Of a DNA stretch of 64,000 nt, positions 18,376 through 27,287 are shown piece after piece. Source of the stretch: Legionella jamestowniensis (GTDB lineage Bacteria; Pseudomonadota; Gammaproteobacteria; Legionellales; Legionellaceae); the NCBI RefSeq assembly GCF_001467745.1, contig NZ_LNYG01000013.1, positions 1,115,354 to 1,179,353 on the forward strand, written 5' to 3'. Below the pieces are notes generated by a model, which saw only the letters and a list, made by a program, of their open reading frames with translations, was not told where the DNA came from and made no database searches. Positions within the stretch are counted from its first letter, which is position 1; each line of letters opens with the position of its first letter. The position numbers and the translations under genes were made by a program.

Positions 18376-19638
18376 TTACTCCTGGCGTTTCATTGCTTCA
18401 AAAAACTCAGCGTTGGTTTTGTGATTTTTCATGCGTTCAAGCAGGAATTCAATTGCATCACATTCATCCATGGATTGTAGAATTTTACGTAAAATCCACG
18501 TACGGTGTAGTTCTTCGGGTGTAAGCAATAGATCTTCACGACGGGTACCGGAACGATTAATATTAATGGCCGGAAACACACGACGCTCAGCAATGTTACG
18601 GCTTAAGTGGATTTCCATATTACCGGTTCCCTTAAATTCCTCGTAAATCACTTCGTCCATTTTAGAACCCGTATCCACCAAAGCTGTAGCAATAATGGTT
18701 AAGCTGCCACCTTCTTCAATATTACGGGCGGCTCCATAAAGACGTTTTGGTCTTTGCAGGGCGTTAGCGTCAACACCTCCTGTCAGTACCTTTCCTGAAG
18801 AAGGAACTACCGTATTGTATGCACGCGCTAGACGTGTAATGGAGTCAAGAAGTACGACCACATCACGCTTGTGCTCCACAAGGCGTTTAGCTTTTTCAAT
18901 AACCATTTCCGCAACTTGAACGTGACGGTTGGCCGGTTCGTCAAACGTACTGGCTACAACCTCCCCTTTTACAGAGCGCTGCATTTCAGTGACTTCCTCA
19001 GGACGCTCATCAATCAATAACACGATGAGATAGCACTCAGGATAATTTTTCTCGATGGAATGGGCAATATTTTGCAGCATTAATGTTTTACCTGCCTTGG
19101 GAGGAGAAACAATAAGACCACGTTGACCACGACCAAAAGGTGCGCACAAATCGACAACACGAGCCGTTAAATCCTCTGTACTGCCATTGCCTTGCTCCAT
19201 GACCAGACGTTCTGTAGCAAATAAAGGGGTGAGATTTTCAAATAGAATTTTACGCTTGGCACTTTCCGGCGCATCAAAATTGATTTGATCAACCTTCAAT
19301 AGAGCGAAATAACGCTCATTATCTTTAGGAGGTCTAATTTTACCGGTAATAGTATCACCTGTACGTAAGCCAAATCGCCTAATTTGACTTGGTGATACAT
19401 AAATATCATCAGGACCTGCCTGATAAGAACCATCTTCAGAGCGCAAAAAACCGAAACCGTCAGTTAATACCTCTAAGACACCACCGCCAAGAATGTCTTC
19501 ACCTTTATGGGAATGCGCTTTAAGAATGGCAAAAAGAATATCTTGTTTACGCATACGAGAGGTGTTTTCAGCCCCCATTTCCTGTGCGATATTGACAAGA
19601 TCGGCAATGGGCAATTGCTTTAGTTCACTAAGATTCAT
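18376..19638 (-). CDS. rho: transcription termination factor Rho
   Basis: A 420-residue hexameric RNA helicase, against 419 in E. coli. It begins [15 protein letters not shown]. An RNA-binding cold-shock-like domain is seen at about 50-120 (GFGFLRS), then Walker A PPKAGKT, Walker [17 protein letters not shown], and Q/R-loop segments ([20 protein letters not shown]). No insertion domain is present. The frame also offers an upstream GTG at 19647, but homology supports the ATG at 19638. Downstream of trxA, as in many gammaproteobacteria. Confidence 0.97.
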   Translation of the reverse strand: MNLSELKQLPIADLVNIAQEMGAENTSRMRKQDILFAILKAHSHKGEDILGGGVLEVLTDGFGFLRSEDGSYQAGPDDIYVSPSQIRRFGLRTGDTITGKIRPPKDNERYFALLKVDQINFDAPESAKRKILFENLTPLFATERLVMEQGNGSTEDLTARVVDLCAPFGRGQRGLIVSPPKAGKTLMLQNIAHSIEKNYPECYLIVLLIDERPEEVTEMQRSVKGEVVASTFDEPANRHVQVAEMVIEKAKRLVEHKRDVVVLLDSITRLARAYNTVVPSSGKVLTGGVDANALQRPKRLYGAARNIEEGGSLTIIATALVDTGSKMDEVIYEEFKGTGNMEIHLSRNIAERRVFPAININRSGTRREDLLLTPEELHRTWILRKILQSMDECDAIEFLLERMKNHKTNAEFFEAMKRQE

Positions 19639-19845
19639 ACTTCTCACTTGATGTGTTGGTTAAACGAATGAATTTTTCCGAGATAATTTATATTGGAAGG
19701 ACAGCCTGGGAAGCTGCTGCCTAGAGGCAACTCTAAGTTCGCCAGTATCAGTATTCATTTTAGCACAACTGTGTGCTACAGGTTGTTTGTTAGAAATACA
19801 GTTGTAAAGTGAATTACTGAAGTGGCGGCCAGAAAGTAGCCACAC

Positions 19846-19875
19846 TTGAGAGACCAGATTAACACAGTCTCTCAA
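19846..19875. promoter_or_regulatory. stem-loop in the trxA-rho spacer
   Basis: TTGAGAGAC and GTCTCTCAA form a perfect nine-base stem with a 12-base loop, just past the trxA stop. A second imperfect stem (AAGTGGC.../GCCACACTT) lies at about 19820-19847. No U run follows, so a simple terminator is not supported. Structures here could act in the rho leader, which is autoregulated by attenuation in E. coli; that role is inferred. The 260-base spacer holds no convincing gene. Confidence 0.4.
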
Positions 19876-19899
19876 AGAGATCTACTCTTTTAAACAGAA

Positions 19900-20226
19900 T
19901 TAGACATTACTTTCCACAAAAGCACTTAACTGTGACTTGGTAAGTAAACCCATTTTAACGGCTTCAACCTGGCCATTTTTAAAAAGAATCAGGGTGGGAA
20001 TACTCATAACACCATATTTCGAAGGTGTTTGTGGATTTTCATCAATATTAATTTTTGCAAACACTAGATTATCACTGTGCGCGGCAGCTACTTCTTCAAA
20101 AATGGGGGCTAACGCACGGCAAGGACCGCACCATTCAGCCCAGAAATCCACTAACACAGGCTTACCAGAATTTAATACGTCTTGTTCGAAATTGGCATCC
20201 GTTACCGTTTTAATATTCGCGCTCAT
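19900..20226 (-). CDS. trxA: thioredoxin 1
   Basis: A 108-residue cytoplasmic thioredoxin with the active site WCGPC within DFWAEWCGPCRALAPIF (about residues 27-43), the cis-Pro loop SIPTLILFKNG, and the usual Lys/Asp residues. It is the same length as E. coli TrxA (109). It reduces disulfides in many partners using electrons from thioredoxin reductase. Upstream of rho on the same strand. Confidence 0.96.
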   Translation of the reverse strand: MSANIKTVTDANFEQDVLNSGKPVLVDFWAEWCGPCRALAPIFEEVAAAHSDNLVFAKINIDENPQTPSKYGVMSIPTLILFKNGQVEAVKMGLLTKSQLSAFVESNV

Positions 20227-20278
20227 GAATCACCTTTATTGATTAAAATAAAATAATAAAACTTTAGTTTGACAGAGA

Positions 20279-21007
20279 TTATAAATCTCCGCAAATTGCT
20301 TGCAAGACACTTAATGCAGCGATTGCAGCTGTTTCAGTTCGCAAAACTCTTGGTCCCAAACTTAATGGGTTGAAATTATAAGATAATATTTGCTCAATTT
20401 CTTGCGCACTGAAACCACCTTCTGGTCCAATTAACAAAGCGATATTATCCGTTAAAATCTGATAATCGCGCCAACTTTTGCCCATATCCGGGTGAAGAAC
20501 AAATTTTAATGCATGTAAGTGACGTTGCAAGTAATCATTTAAATACAATGAAGCTTCAATTTTGGGCACTTGGTTACGGCCGCACTGCTCACAGGCAGCG
20601 ATAGCAATGGCTTGCCATTGCGCTAATTTTTTTTCCATGCGTTCTTCGTCTAACCTGACGACTGAGCGCTCCGATAGTAAGGGGGTAATACTGCTAACCC
20701 CTAACTCCACCGCTTTTTGGATAACAATTTCCATGCGCTCACCTTTGGAAATCGCCTGTGCTAAATGAATAGAGCGTGGTGATTCTCGATTAACTAAACG
20801 CTGATTTAAAATGTTCACAACAACTTTCTTTTTGTGAACAGCAGTAATTACCGCCTCAAATTCATAATTGTCACCGCGAAACAAAGTAATTGTTTCATCC
20901 ACTTGTCGACGCAAGACAATGCCAACATGTTGTCCAGCAGAAGGGGATAACTCAAGCGTCTGACCTGGTGCATAATCACCAGGTTGATAAATACGAATTT
21001 CTCTCAC
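20279..21007 (-). CDS. rsmE: 16S rRNA (U1498-N3)-methyltransferase RsmE
   Basis: A 242-residue SPOUT-class methyltransferase. A PUA-like N-terminal domain is followed by the knotted catalytic domain with AVELGVSSITPLLSERSVV, EQCGRNQVPKI and the SAM-binding LLIGPEGGFSAQEI, then LGPRVLRTETA at the C-terminus. These are the hallmark motifs. It modifies U1498 of 16S rRNA. Divergent from fumC, with 136 bases between the starts that must hold both promoters. Confidence 0.95.
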   Translation of the reverse strand: MREIRIYQPGDYAPGQTLELSPSAGQHVGIVLRRQVDETITLFRGDNYEFEAVITAVHKKKVVVNILNQRLVNRESPRSIHLAQAISKGERMEIVIQKAVELGVSSITPLLSERSVVRLDEERMEKKLAQWQAIAIAACEQCGRNQVPKIEASLYLNDYLQRHLHALKFVLHPDMGKSWRDYQILTDNIALLIGPEGGFSAQEIEQILSYNFNPLSLGPRVLRTETAAIAALSVLQAICGDL

Positions 21008-21143
21008 GACCTATTCTCAAAAAATTGGGATTTTAGCACCCCAAAATGCTTACTAACTTATGTTACCTATGATAACCATTTTTAAAGTGAATTAAACCAA
21101 GGGGCTATGTTAAAATTTTTTATTTCACTGGAGAATCGACAAC

Positions 21144-22535
21144 ATGAGCACTACGCGTATAGAAACTGACAGCATGGGGGAAATTGCTGTCGCCGCCGAT
21201 AAGTATTGGGGGGCACAAACGGAACGTTCGCTGCATCATTTCAATATTGGCGCTGACATTATGCCACGCGAGGTGACTCATGCTTTTGGCATCCTAAAGA
21301 AAGCAGCGGCCTTGACCAACTTAGAGCTGGGGAAATTACCCAAAGATAAAGCAGAGTTAATTATAAAAGCGGCTGAAGAAGTGCAAAAGGGCCAATTGGA
21401 TGCTCATTTTCCTTTGCATGTTTGGCAAACGGGCAGCGGTACTCAATCCAACATGAATGCCAATGAAGTGATTTCCAATCGCGCGATTGAGATGGCAGGT
21501 GGAACGAAAGGTAATAAAACCCCCATTCATCCCAATGATCATGTGAATATGTCACAATCTTCCAATGATACCTTTCCCACTGCCATGCATATTGCCGCAG
21601 CCTTGGCATTTCATGAAAAGCTGTTACCAGCAGTGCGCCATTTACGCGACGCCTTGGCTGCTAAAGTGGAAGAATTTAAAGACATCGTAAAAATTGGACG
21701 AACCCATTTGCAAGATGCTGTTCCCTTAACCTTGAGTCAAGAATTCTCAGGGTACGTGGCTCAATTGGATGCTTGTATTCATCGTTTCGAAGTTGTCTTA
21801 CCTGAACTATATGAATTAGCCCTCGGAGGGACTGCCGTTGGGACAGGCTTAAATACCCACCCCAAATTTGCAGTAGCCGCAGCAAAACATATCGCTGAGA
21901 TAACTAAACTTCCTTTCGTTTCCGCCCCTAATAAATTTGCAGCACTCGCTTCTCATGAGCCCCTGGTAATGGCCCATAGCAGTTTAAAAACATTAGCTTG
22001 CGCACTCATGAAAATTGCAAATGATGTACGCTGGCTAGGTTCTGGTCCGCGTTGTGGTATCGGCGAATTAATTTTACCAGAAAATGAACCTGGTTCTTCT
22101 ATTATGCCGGGCAAGGTTAATCCCACGCAGTGTGAAGCAATGACTATGGTTTGCGCGCAAGTCATTGGTAATGATACCACCGTGGCTATTGCTGCCAGCC
22201 AGGGTAATTTTGAATTGAATGTGTTTAAACCGGTTATTATTTTTAACGTGCTACATTCCCTGAATTTGTTAGCAGATACCTGCCATTCTTTCCAGGTATT
22301 TTGTGTAGAAGGACTTGAGGCAAATCGGGAAAAAATTAATTATTACCTTCAGCACTCCTTGATGCTAGTAACCGCCCTTAATCAACATATTGGCTACGAT
22401 AAAGCCGCCAAAATAGCAAAAACGGCCCATCATGAAAATATTTCATTGCAAGAAGCCGCTGTGAAGCTCGGCTTTTTAACTGCCGAACAATTCAAGCAAT
22501 ATGTGAAACCTGAAGAAATGGTTTATCCTGGTTAA
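21144..22535 (+). CDS. fumC: fumarate hydratase, class II
   Basis: A 463-residue fumarase of the aspartase/fumarase superfamily, which interconverts fumarate and malate in the TCA cycle. Seen: [56 protein letters not shown] and the signature [17 protein letters not shown] with the catalytic serine loop. The iron-free class II enzyme is heat-stable and oxygen-tolerant. CTGGAGA lies upstream of the ATG. Single-gene unit. Confidence 0.96.
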   Translation: MSTTRIETDSMGEIAVAADKYWGAQTERSLHHFNIGADIMPREVTHAFGILKKAAALTNLELGKLPKDKAELIIKAAEEVQKGQLDAHFPLHVWQTGSGTQSNMNANEVISNRAIEMAGGTKGNKTPIHPNDHVNMSQSSNDTFPTAMHIAAALAFHEKLLPAVRHLRDALAAKVEEFKDIVKIGRTHLQDAVPLTLSQEFSGYVAQLDACIHRFEVVLPELYELALGGTAVGTGLNTHPKFAVAAAKHIAEITKLPFVSAPNKFAALASHEPLVMAHSSLKTLACALMKIANDVRWLGSGPRCGIGELILPENEPGSSIMPGKVNPTQCEAMTMVCAQVIGNDTTVAIAASQGNFELNVFKPVIIFNVLHSLNLLADTCHSFQVFCVEGLEANREKINYYLQHSLMLVTALNQHIGYDKAAKIAKTAHHENISLQEAAVKLGFLTAEQFKQYVKPEEMVYPG

Positions 22536-22551
22536 GCTTGTACCACCTGTT

Positions 22552-22603
22552 GATTAAGAGTCTATCGACATTCGAGCATACCTCGATATCAATAGACTTA
22601 ATC
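22552..22603. terminator. long imperfect hairpin after fumC
   Basis: GATTAAG and TCTATCGA on the left pair with TC-ATAGA and CTTAATC on the right. A small bulge and inner TCGAG/CTCGA pairing give a stem of about 20 pairs. It lies between convergent fumC and the GDPD gene and includes the GDPD stop codon. No long T run follows, so termination or 3'-end protection is inferred from position. Confidence 0.5.
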
Positions 22604-23404
22604 ATGGGTGGTATTTTTAACTGCAGCTTTTAATTCTTGCAGGTAACCACTTAAGGCTGCAACGTTATTGCTGAATAACCATGGGATCCCACGATTCAGC
22701 TCTCGATATAAACTAAATTTAGAATCCACCATTCCAACACCTATCGCTTGCTTTTCACCAGCTCGCAATTGTTCAAGTCTATTTTGAGTCATCAATACAT
22801 AATGGCCTAAAACCCCCCCATAACGTTTTTGCAAACTTAAGTCGCAAAATTTTTTTACATTGTTATGCTCGGCAACGAGGAGTAAAGCCTGTTTAGGAAA
22901 TTGTGAGAAAGAAGCAAAAATTTGTTCATTAAGACTCAGTAAATGATAATCTTCACAAGGAGTAAGAGCTTGCAGTATTTCTTTTAATTGCGCTTCTGCC
23001 GAGAAAGGGGTTTTAAGCTCAATAAATAAATGCATCCGCTTTCCATAAGTGTTTATCACCTCTTCTAAACTAGGTATTTGCGGCACCATTTGACGTAACT
23101 TATGAAAAGTTATCCCTTTAATGGCAATATCCTTTCCCCATAAGCGGTTTAAAGTAGCATCATGATGGACTACCAAGATTTGATCCGCGGTTTCTCGTAC
23201 ATCAAACTCAATACCCCAGCATCCAAGTTTTAAAGCACGGGCAAATGCTTCGTGGGTATTTTCAAAAATCTGTTTATTTCGATCGTGGGCACCACGATGA
23301 GCGATAAGGCGAGCTTTCTCAGTTAAACCTTCATCCGGTTTTTTTCTGGGAAGACATGCGTGATACCAATCCACACATTTCTGTATAAAGTCTAAAAATT
23401 TCAT
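22598..23404 (-). CDS. glycerophosphodiester phosphodiesterase family protein
   Basis: A 268-residue GDPD-fold protein. After a 30-residue leader it has the diagnostic LIAHRGAHD, the metal-binding EFDVRETADQILVVHHDATLNRLWG, and HLFIELK. The typical enzyme splits glycerophosphodiesters into glycerol-3-phosphate and an alcohol. The usual EN after HRG is present (IFENTHEAF). No signal peptide is obvious, so a cytoplasmic UgpQ-like enzyme is likely. Convergent with fumC. Confidence 0.87.
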   Translation of the reverse strand: MKFLDFIQKCVDWYHACLPRKKPDEGLTEKARLIAHRGAHDRNKQIFENTHEAFARALKLGCWGIEFDVRETADQILVVHHDATLNRLWGKDIAIKGITFHKLRQMVPQIPSLEEVINTYGKRMHLFIELKTPFSAEAQLKEILQALTPCEDYHLLSLNEQIFASFSQFPKQALLLVAEHNNVKKFCDLSLQKRYGGVLGHYVLMTQNRLEQLRAGEKQAIGVGMVDSKFSLYRELNRGIPWLFSNNVAALSGYLQELKAAVKNTTHD

Positions 23405-23491
23405 AAAAAATCAGGATGAAACAATCTCAAAAAAGATTACCCATATTACCCTAAATTTTTTTTATTATCTTTACCCAAATTTAACAATAGC

Positions 23492-23524
23492 GTTAATAAA
23501 TGCTTAATTAATAATCTCTATAAT
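23492..23524 (+). promoter_or_regulatory. PmrA-box-like tandem repeat and -10 element
   Basis: Two direct TTAAT half-sites, gTTAATaaa at 23492-23500 and cTTAATtaa at 23503-23511, are spaced exactly 11 bases apart (two-base gap). This is the arrangement described for the Legionella PmrA box (cTTAATatT-N2-cTTAATatT). A perfect TATAAT follows at 23519-23524, placing the second half-site over the -35 region. The start codon of the downstream coiled-coil gene is 36 bases further on. PmrA directly activates many Dot/Icm effector genes in L. pneumophila. Confidence 0.6.
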
Positions 23525-23559
23525 CAAATTATAAGCAAGCAATTCAGTGGAGAACGCTC

Positions 23560-26067
23560 ATGGGTAAAGCTAAAACAGGCGAAAACTCCAAAAAAAGGGC
23601 AAAAAAATCTAGAAGAATTGAAATGGCACCCGCGCCTGAGGTAAATGAAGCCGATATTTTAAGAAAAGATACCGAACGCTTACTGGAAAAAAAAGCAGAA
23701 TTAACCAATATTTTCGAAAATTTGCCACAAAAAACTTATCGTGCTGTTGCAATCAATAAGCAGGCAAAGGAATTATGGGCTGAGATACAGCAAACCCGTA
23801 TTCGTTTGCAAGAAAGGATAGATGCCATTGATAAGCAATTAGATGTACAAGAAAAAAGTATACCCCGTAGTGTGGTAGACAATCTTCGGATCCGCAATCA
23901 GTGGATACAAGAGCGCAACAACATATTGCATCAGGAAATTAACACCCTTACCCGACAGCATGAGAACCTAGCCGCCATTGAAGAGGATTTATTCCCTAAA
24001 ACAATAAATGCAAATGCGTTTCTCGACAAGAAAAAAGCTGCTGCCGAATTATATGTAAGTTTAAAAAATCGGATTAGTAAAATAGAAGTTACACTAAACC
24101 GCTATGATGATTCTATAAAAGAAGCCCTGCAAAAAGATATTGCCCAACTCAAAAATCAACTTCAAGAAGTTAGTGCTTCTGCTGACAAAATAAAAGAAGT
24201 ATCCGTGCAATCATCACGCACCGGTGTAATTACTGCAGACATGTATGCCCAACTGGCAAACGTGCTTTACGAGGTCAACGAAAAAGCCTTTGCAGTTATA
24301 CAAAACTGCCAATTACTGGAAGAACGCTTAGGGCTTGTAATGCAAGATCAAGTGATTGAAAAAGAGGTTGCTAATCTTGCGCAAACATACGAGATTTTAA
24401 AGGGCGCTTATTATCAGCTTACGGCCGATAGCCAGCACGGGGAGCTGTTTGAAAATTTAAAAGATCTGCTCATGGATGAAAATTCCCGCTTTAAATTATC
24501 ATTTTCAGTCGACTCTTTTAAACCGTCCATTCCCATTACAGACTTACATTGGAGTGACGATGCCAGTCAACGTGCACGCATTAAAGCAGAGCGTGAACAA
24601 TTGCTTTTGCAACTCAATGAAAAGGGCAAAGAGGTAGAAACAATAGTTAAAACCATTGTCGCCTATCAAAAAAATTTAAAAGAAGCCATCAGCGACGATT
24701 TAGAATTCTGTCTTCAACGTGCAGACTTGGAGGCAGCGTTTGAGAAGAGAAATTCATTACCTTATTACAGCAGAATTAAAGCAGCGATTAATTTTAACTT
24801 TCAAGCAAATGTAAATGATCCCACTTTTGTGACCCATTTACAGACTTTATTGTTAAACATTTCCGCAGGAAGAACAATTAAATTACACCGTAGAGATTTA
24901 GAAAAGCACCAAGAACAATTTTTACACGATTTTCCTGCAATCACCCTTACAGACAATAGCTTTATTTACCAAAAAAAGAAGTATCCTCGGCAAAGTGCTT
25001 TGGCGAAAAAGCTCGAAGAATATCACATTGCACAACAAAGGATTGCAACTGCTTTTGCAGATGGTGATGGAAAAACAAGCTATGCTTCTATTGATTACAA
25101 AGCTGAGTTAGCAAAACTTCACCAAAGTAAGGTTGCTATTGAAGAATTCACAGCAAATCATGTCGAAGAAAAACGCAAAATAGCGCTGGAAATAAAAAGC
25201 TTGCAAACGGAGTTGAAAAATTATGCTCTCATTTCTACTGCCAATGAGTCCTTTACTTATAATTCAACTCAATATCCATTGTCTATCAGCGTTAGACAAG
25301 CGATTACCCATTACAATTCAAAATTGGATAGACTTACAGCCACTTTGGCCACTGCAGACCCTTCCAAAACGACCCAAATAGAGCTAAGCCAATTGCAAAG
25401 CGACTTAAAAGCCCTTGCGGAGAATAAAAAAGGGATTCAGACATTTATTACAGATTATGAGGAAGAACAACAGTTAAAATCAGAGCTTAAAACACTTACC
25501 GACAATTTAGGAAAGCATGAGAAGCTGTTGGAAAGCAAGATAAATTTAGCAAATAAAATTTGTACCCGAATTGAAGAGGAAGTAACAAGAATACAAAAAA
25601 ACAACTCAAAGGACTCTAGAATAGGAATTTTAACTGAATTGCAATCTCCTTTTATTCATATTCAAGCAACATTGGCTGTAACAAAGAATAGGATAGAAGA
25701 TTTTCAAACCAGCAAAAATAGCGGGTCTCTCAAAGAGCAATTAGAAAAAGCAAGAGCCCTTCTAACTGAGACTATCGAGGATAATAAGACAACAACTCAA
25801 AAGTTAGCGGATAGCGTAACAGAGCAACTTTCTTCCAAAAATTTATCGAAGCTTACTAATTCCACACCAATTTTAGAAGAGCTCTTTCAGTTTTTAGAGA
25901 AACTAATTCAACCTTTATACAAGCTGCTTAAAGGGGACGAGAAACTTTCTAAGCCCGGTTTCTTCTCCTCAAAAGCAGAGAAGAATCTACAGAGTTTTAG
26001 TAAGGAGATTTTGCCCGACATTGAAGCGATTAAGGAACAACAGCAAAACGCGGCCCCTGCTGCATAA
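23560..26067 (+). CDS. large coiled-coil protein, putative Dot/Icm effector
   Basis: An 835-residue protein with a Lys/Arg-rich N-terminus (GKAKTGENSKKRAKKSRR) and long heptad-type helices from about residue 30 to 790. No signal peptide, no membrane helix and no enzymatic motif are seen. Two stretches share the pattern ALISTANESFTYNSTQYPLS and DNSFIYQKKKYPRQSALA, which suggests a repeated module at about 465-500 and 560-600. The C-terminus is Glu/Gln rich and ends AAPAA. The PmrA-box-like promoter and GGAG ribosome site support a regulated, possibly translocated protein. No known effector is recognised. Confidence 0.7.
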   Translation: MGKAKTGENSKKRAKKSRRIEMAPAPEVNEADILRKDTERLLEKKAELTNIFENLPQKTYRAVAINKQAKELWAEIQQTRIRLQERIDAIDKQLDVQEKSIPRSVVDNLRIRNQWIQERNNILHQEINTLTRQHENLAAIEEDLFPKTINANAFLDKKKAAAELYVSLKNRISKIEVTLNRYDDSIKEALQKDIAQLKNQLQEVSASADKIKEVSVQSSRTGVITADMYAQLANVLYEVNEKAFAVIQNCQLLEERLGLVMQDQVIEKEVANLAQTYEILKGAYYQLTADSQHGELFENLKDLLMDENSRFKLSFSVDSFKPSIPITDLHWSDDASQRARIKAEREQLLLQLNEKGKEVETIVKTIVAYQKNLKEAISDDLEFCLQRADLEAAFEKRNSLPYYSRIKAAINFNFQANVNDPTFVTHLQTLLLNISAGRTIKLHRRDLEKHQEQFLHDFPAITLTDNSFIYQKKKYPRQSALAKKLEEYHIAQQRIATAFADGDGKTSYASIDYKAELAKLHQSKVAIEEFTANHVEEKRKIALEIKSLQTELKNYALISTANESFTYNSTQYPLSISVRQAITHYNSKLDRLTATLATADPSKTTQIELSQLQSDLKALAENKKGIQTFITDYEEEQQLKSELKTLTDNLGKHEKLLESKINLANKICTRIEEEVTRIQKNNSKDSRIGILTELQSPFIHIQATLAVTKNRIEDFQTSKNSGSLKEQLEKARALLTETIEDNKTTTQKLADSVTEQLSSKNLSKLTNSTPILEELFQFLEKLIQPLYKLLKGDEKLSKPGFFSSKAEKNLQSFSKEILPDIEAIKEQQQNAAPAA

Positions 26068-26070
26068 TAT

Positions 26071-26086
26071 TTCTCTGTATAGAGAA
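26071..26086. repeat. short hairpin after the coiled-coil gene
   Basis: TTCTCT-GTAT-AGAGAA, a six-base stem with a four-base loop, begins three bases after the stop codon. No T run follows. It may mark the 3' end of the transcript; the tRNA promoter begins seven bases later. Confidence 0.3.
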
Positions 26087-26092
26087 TAACGA

Positions 26093-26121
26093 TTGACAGC
26101 TTAAGCAATCTTGAGTATGTT
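26093..26121 (+). promoter_or_regulatory. sigma-70 promoter of tRNA-Leu
   Basis: A perfect -35 TTGACA (26093-26098) is separated by 17 bases from TATGTT (26116-26121). The mature tRNA begins ten bases after the -10 element, so the primary transcript has almost no leader. Confidence 0.75.
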
Positions 26122-26130
26122 AGCGACCAT

Positions 26131-26217
26131 GCCGAGGTGGTGGAATTGGTAGACACGCTAGCTTCAGGTGCTAGTGGGGGTAACCCCGTGGAGGTTCGAG
26201 TCCTCTTCTCGGTACCA
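26131..26217 (+). tRNA. tRNA-Leu (anticodon CAG)
   Basis: An 87-base class II tRNA. Acceptor strand GCCGAGG pairs with TCTCGGT through two G-U pairs. The D arm contains GGAATTGGTAGACAC. The anticodon stem CTAGC/GCTAG encloses TTCAGGT with anticodon CAG. A long variable arm (GGGGGTAACCCC) and the T loop TTCGAGT follow. The CCA end is encoded. It reads CUG codons. It lies between the effector-like gene and psd; no integrase or attachment duplication is seen beside it. Confidence 0.95.
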
Positions 26218-26244
26218 AACTCAATTGTTTTACTCACTTATTAA

Positions 26245-27102
26245 TCAAGTGGTTATCTTGCCAAATGCCTGGCCGTAGCGAATGCTTTGACCTGCGGTTA
26301 ACTCATCAAGCCATTGTACTTTTTCACCCTCAGCAAATAACAAAACAACGGTGGAACCTAACTTAAAATAGCCCATTTCCTCACCTTGCAACATGGCAAT
26401 ATTAGTCTGTTCTAAATCCGCATAGCTAAAATGTTGTTTTTTGCGTGAACGCTTTAGATCCCCATGCCATTTAGTCCCAATGGCGCCTACAATGGCCGCT
26501 CCAACCAATACCATTGCCATGAGTCCCACTTTAGTATCAAAAAAAATGACCAGCCTTTCATTGCGGGCGAAAAGAGACGGAACAATCCGAGCAACTGCAG
26601 GCTGAACGGAAAATAACTTGCCGGGGACATAAATCATCTCTCTTAACGTAGCATCAAGAGGCATATGGATACGATGATAATCTTTAGGGGATAAGTAAAG
26701 TGTGGCAAAGCAGCCGTTAATAAATTGCTCACTTAAAGCTGGCTCACATGCTAACAATTGCTTCACAGTATAGTAGCGACCTTTAGCCTGTAAAATTTGT
26801 CCTTCTCTTATCCTTCCTATTTCACTAATAAAACCATCGACCGGTGAAACAATATCTGCAGCCGCCAGTGGTCGACATTCATTCTTTAAATGACGAATAA
26901 AAAATTCATTGAATGAGCCGTATTTTTCAGGATTTTGTTCTTGTGCTTCTTGCATATCAACGCAAAACTGCCGGATAAAGCGACGAATTAGCAAATTCTT
27001 AATGGCAGGGGAGCGAACGTTAGCCAGAAGGCCTGTCAGTTGGGTTAACAACTGTTTAGGTATAATAAATTGCGGTAGCGTCTTTAAATAATCATTAAGC
27101 AT
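26245..27102 (-). CDS. psd: phosphatidylserine decarboxylase proenzyme
   Basis: A 285-residue membrane-associated enzyme that converts phosphatidylserine to phosphatidylethanolamine. The self-cleavage site LGST lies near the C-terminus ([12 protein letters not shown]), where Ser becomes the pyruvoyl group. [23 protein letters not shown] and [11 protein letters not shown] are family motifs. The frame can begin at a TTG at 27117, but [12 protein letters not shown] from the ATG at 27102 matches the E. coli start MLN. No strong Shine-Dalgarno is visible. Confidence 0.94.
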   Translation of the reverse strand: MLNDYLKTLPQFIIPKQLLTQLTGLLANVRSPAIKNLLIRRFIRQFCVDMQEAQEQNPEKYGSFNEFFIRHLKNECRPLAAADIVSPVDGFISEIGRIREGQILQAKGRYYTVKQLLACEPALSEQFINGCFATLYLSPKDYHRIHMPLDATLREMIYVPGKLFSVQPAVARIVPSLFARNERLVIFFDTKVGLMAMVLVGAAIVGAIGTKWHGDLKRSRKKQHFSYADLEQTNIAMLQGEEMGYFKLGSTVVLLFAEGEKVQWLDELTAGQSIRYGQAFGKITT

Positions 27103-27239
27103 AACAGTAAAAATCAATAAAAATTACAGTCTTAACAAGCAGTCTAACATATTTGTAAATCCGTGCCATTTTATGGCAAATTAAAAATTAATTACTTCAG
27201 CACGGGACAAACATTTTAAATCGCGTCATTGCGTTTATT

Positions 27240-27259
27240 GACTACCAGGGAGGGTAGTC
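27240..27259. promoter_or_regulatory. leader hairpin upstream of the 717-residue protein gene
   Basis: GACTACC and GGTAGTC form a seven-base stem with loop AGGGAG, ending 28 bases before the start codon. The purine-rich GGGAG loop could be a site for an RNA-binding regulator such as CsrA, but that is only suggested by the sequence. Confidence 0.3.
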
Positions 27260-27287
27260 CGCAGACAATCACACAGGGAGAGTGTTT

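Noticed and set aside
19660-19875. 71-codon frame in the trxA-rho spacer
   Set aside because: It covers the stem-loops of the spacer, shows no protein-like pattern and has no good start site.
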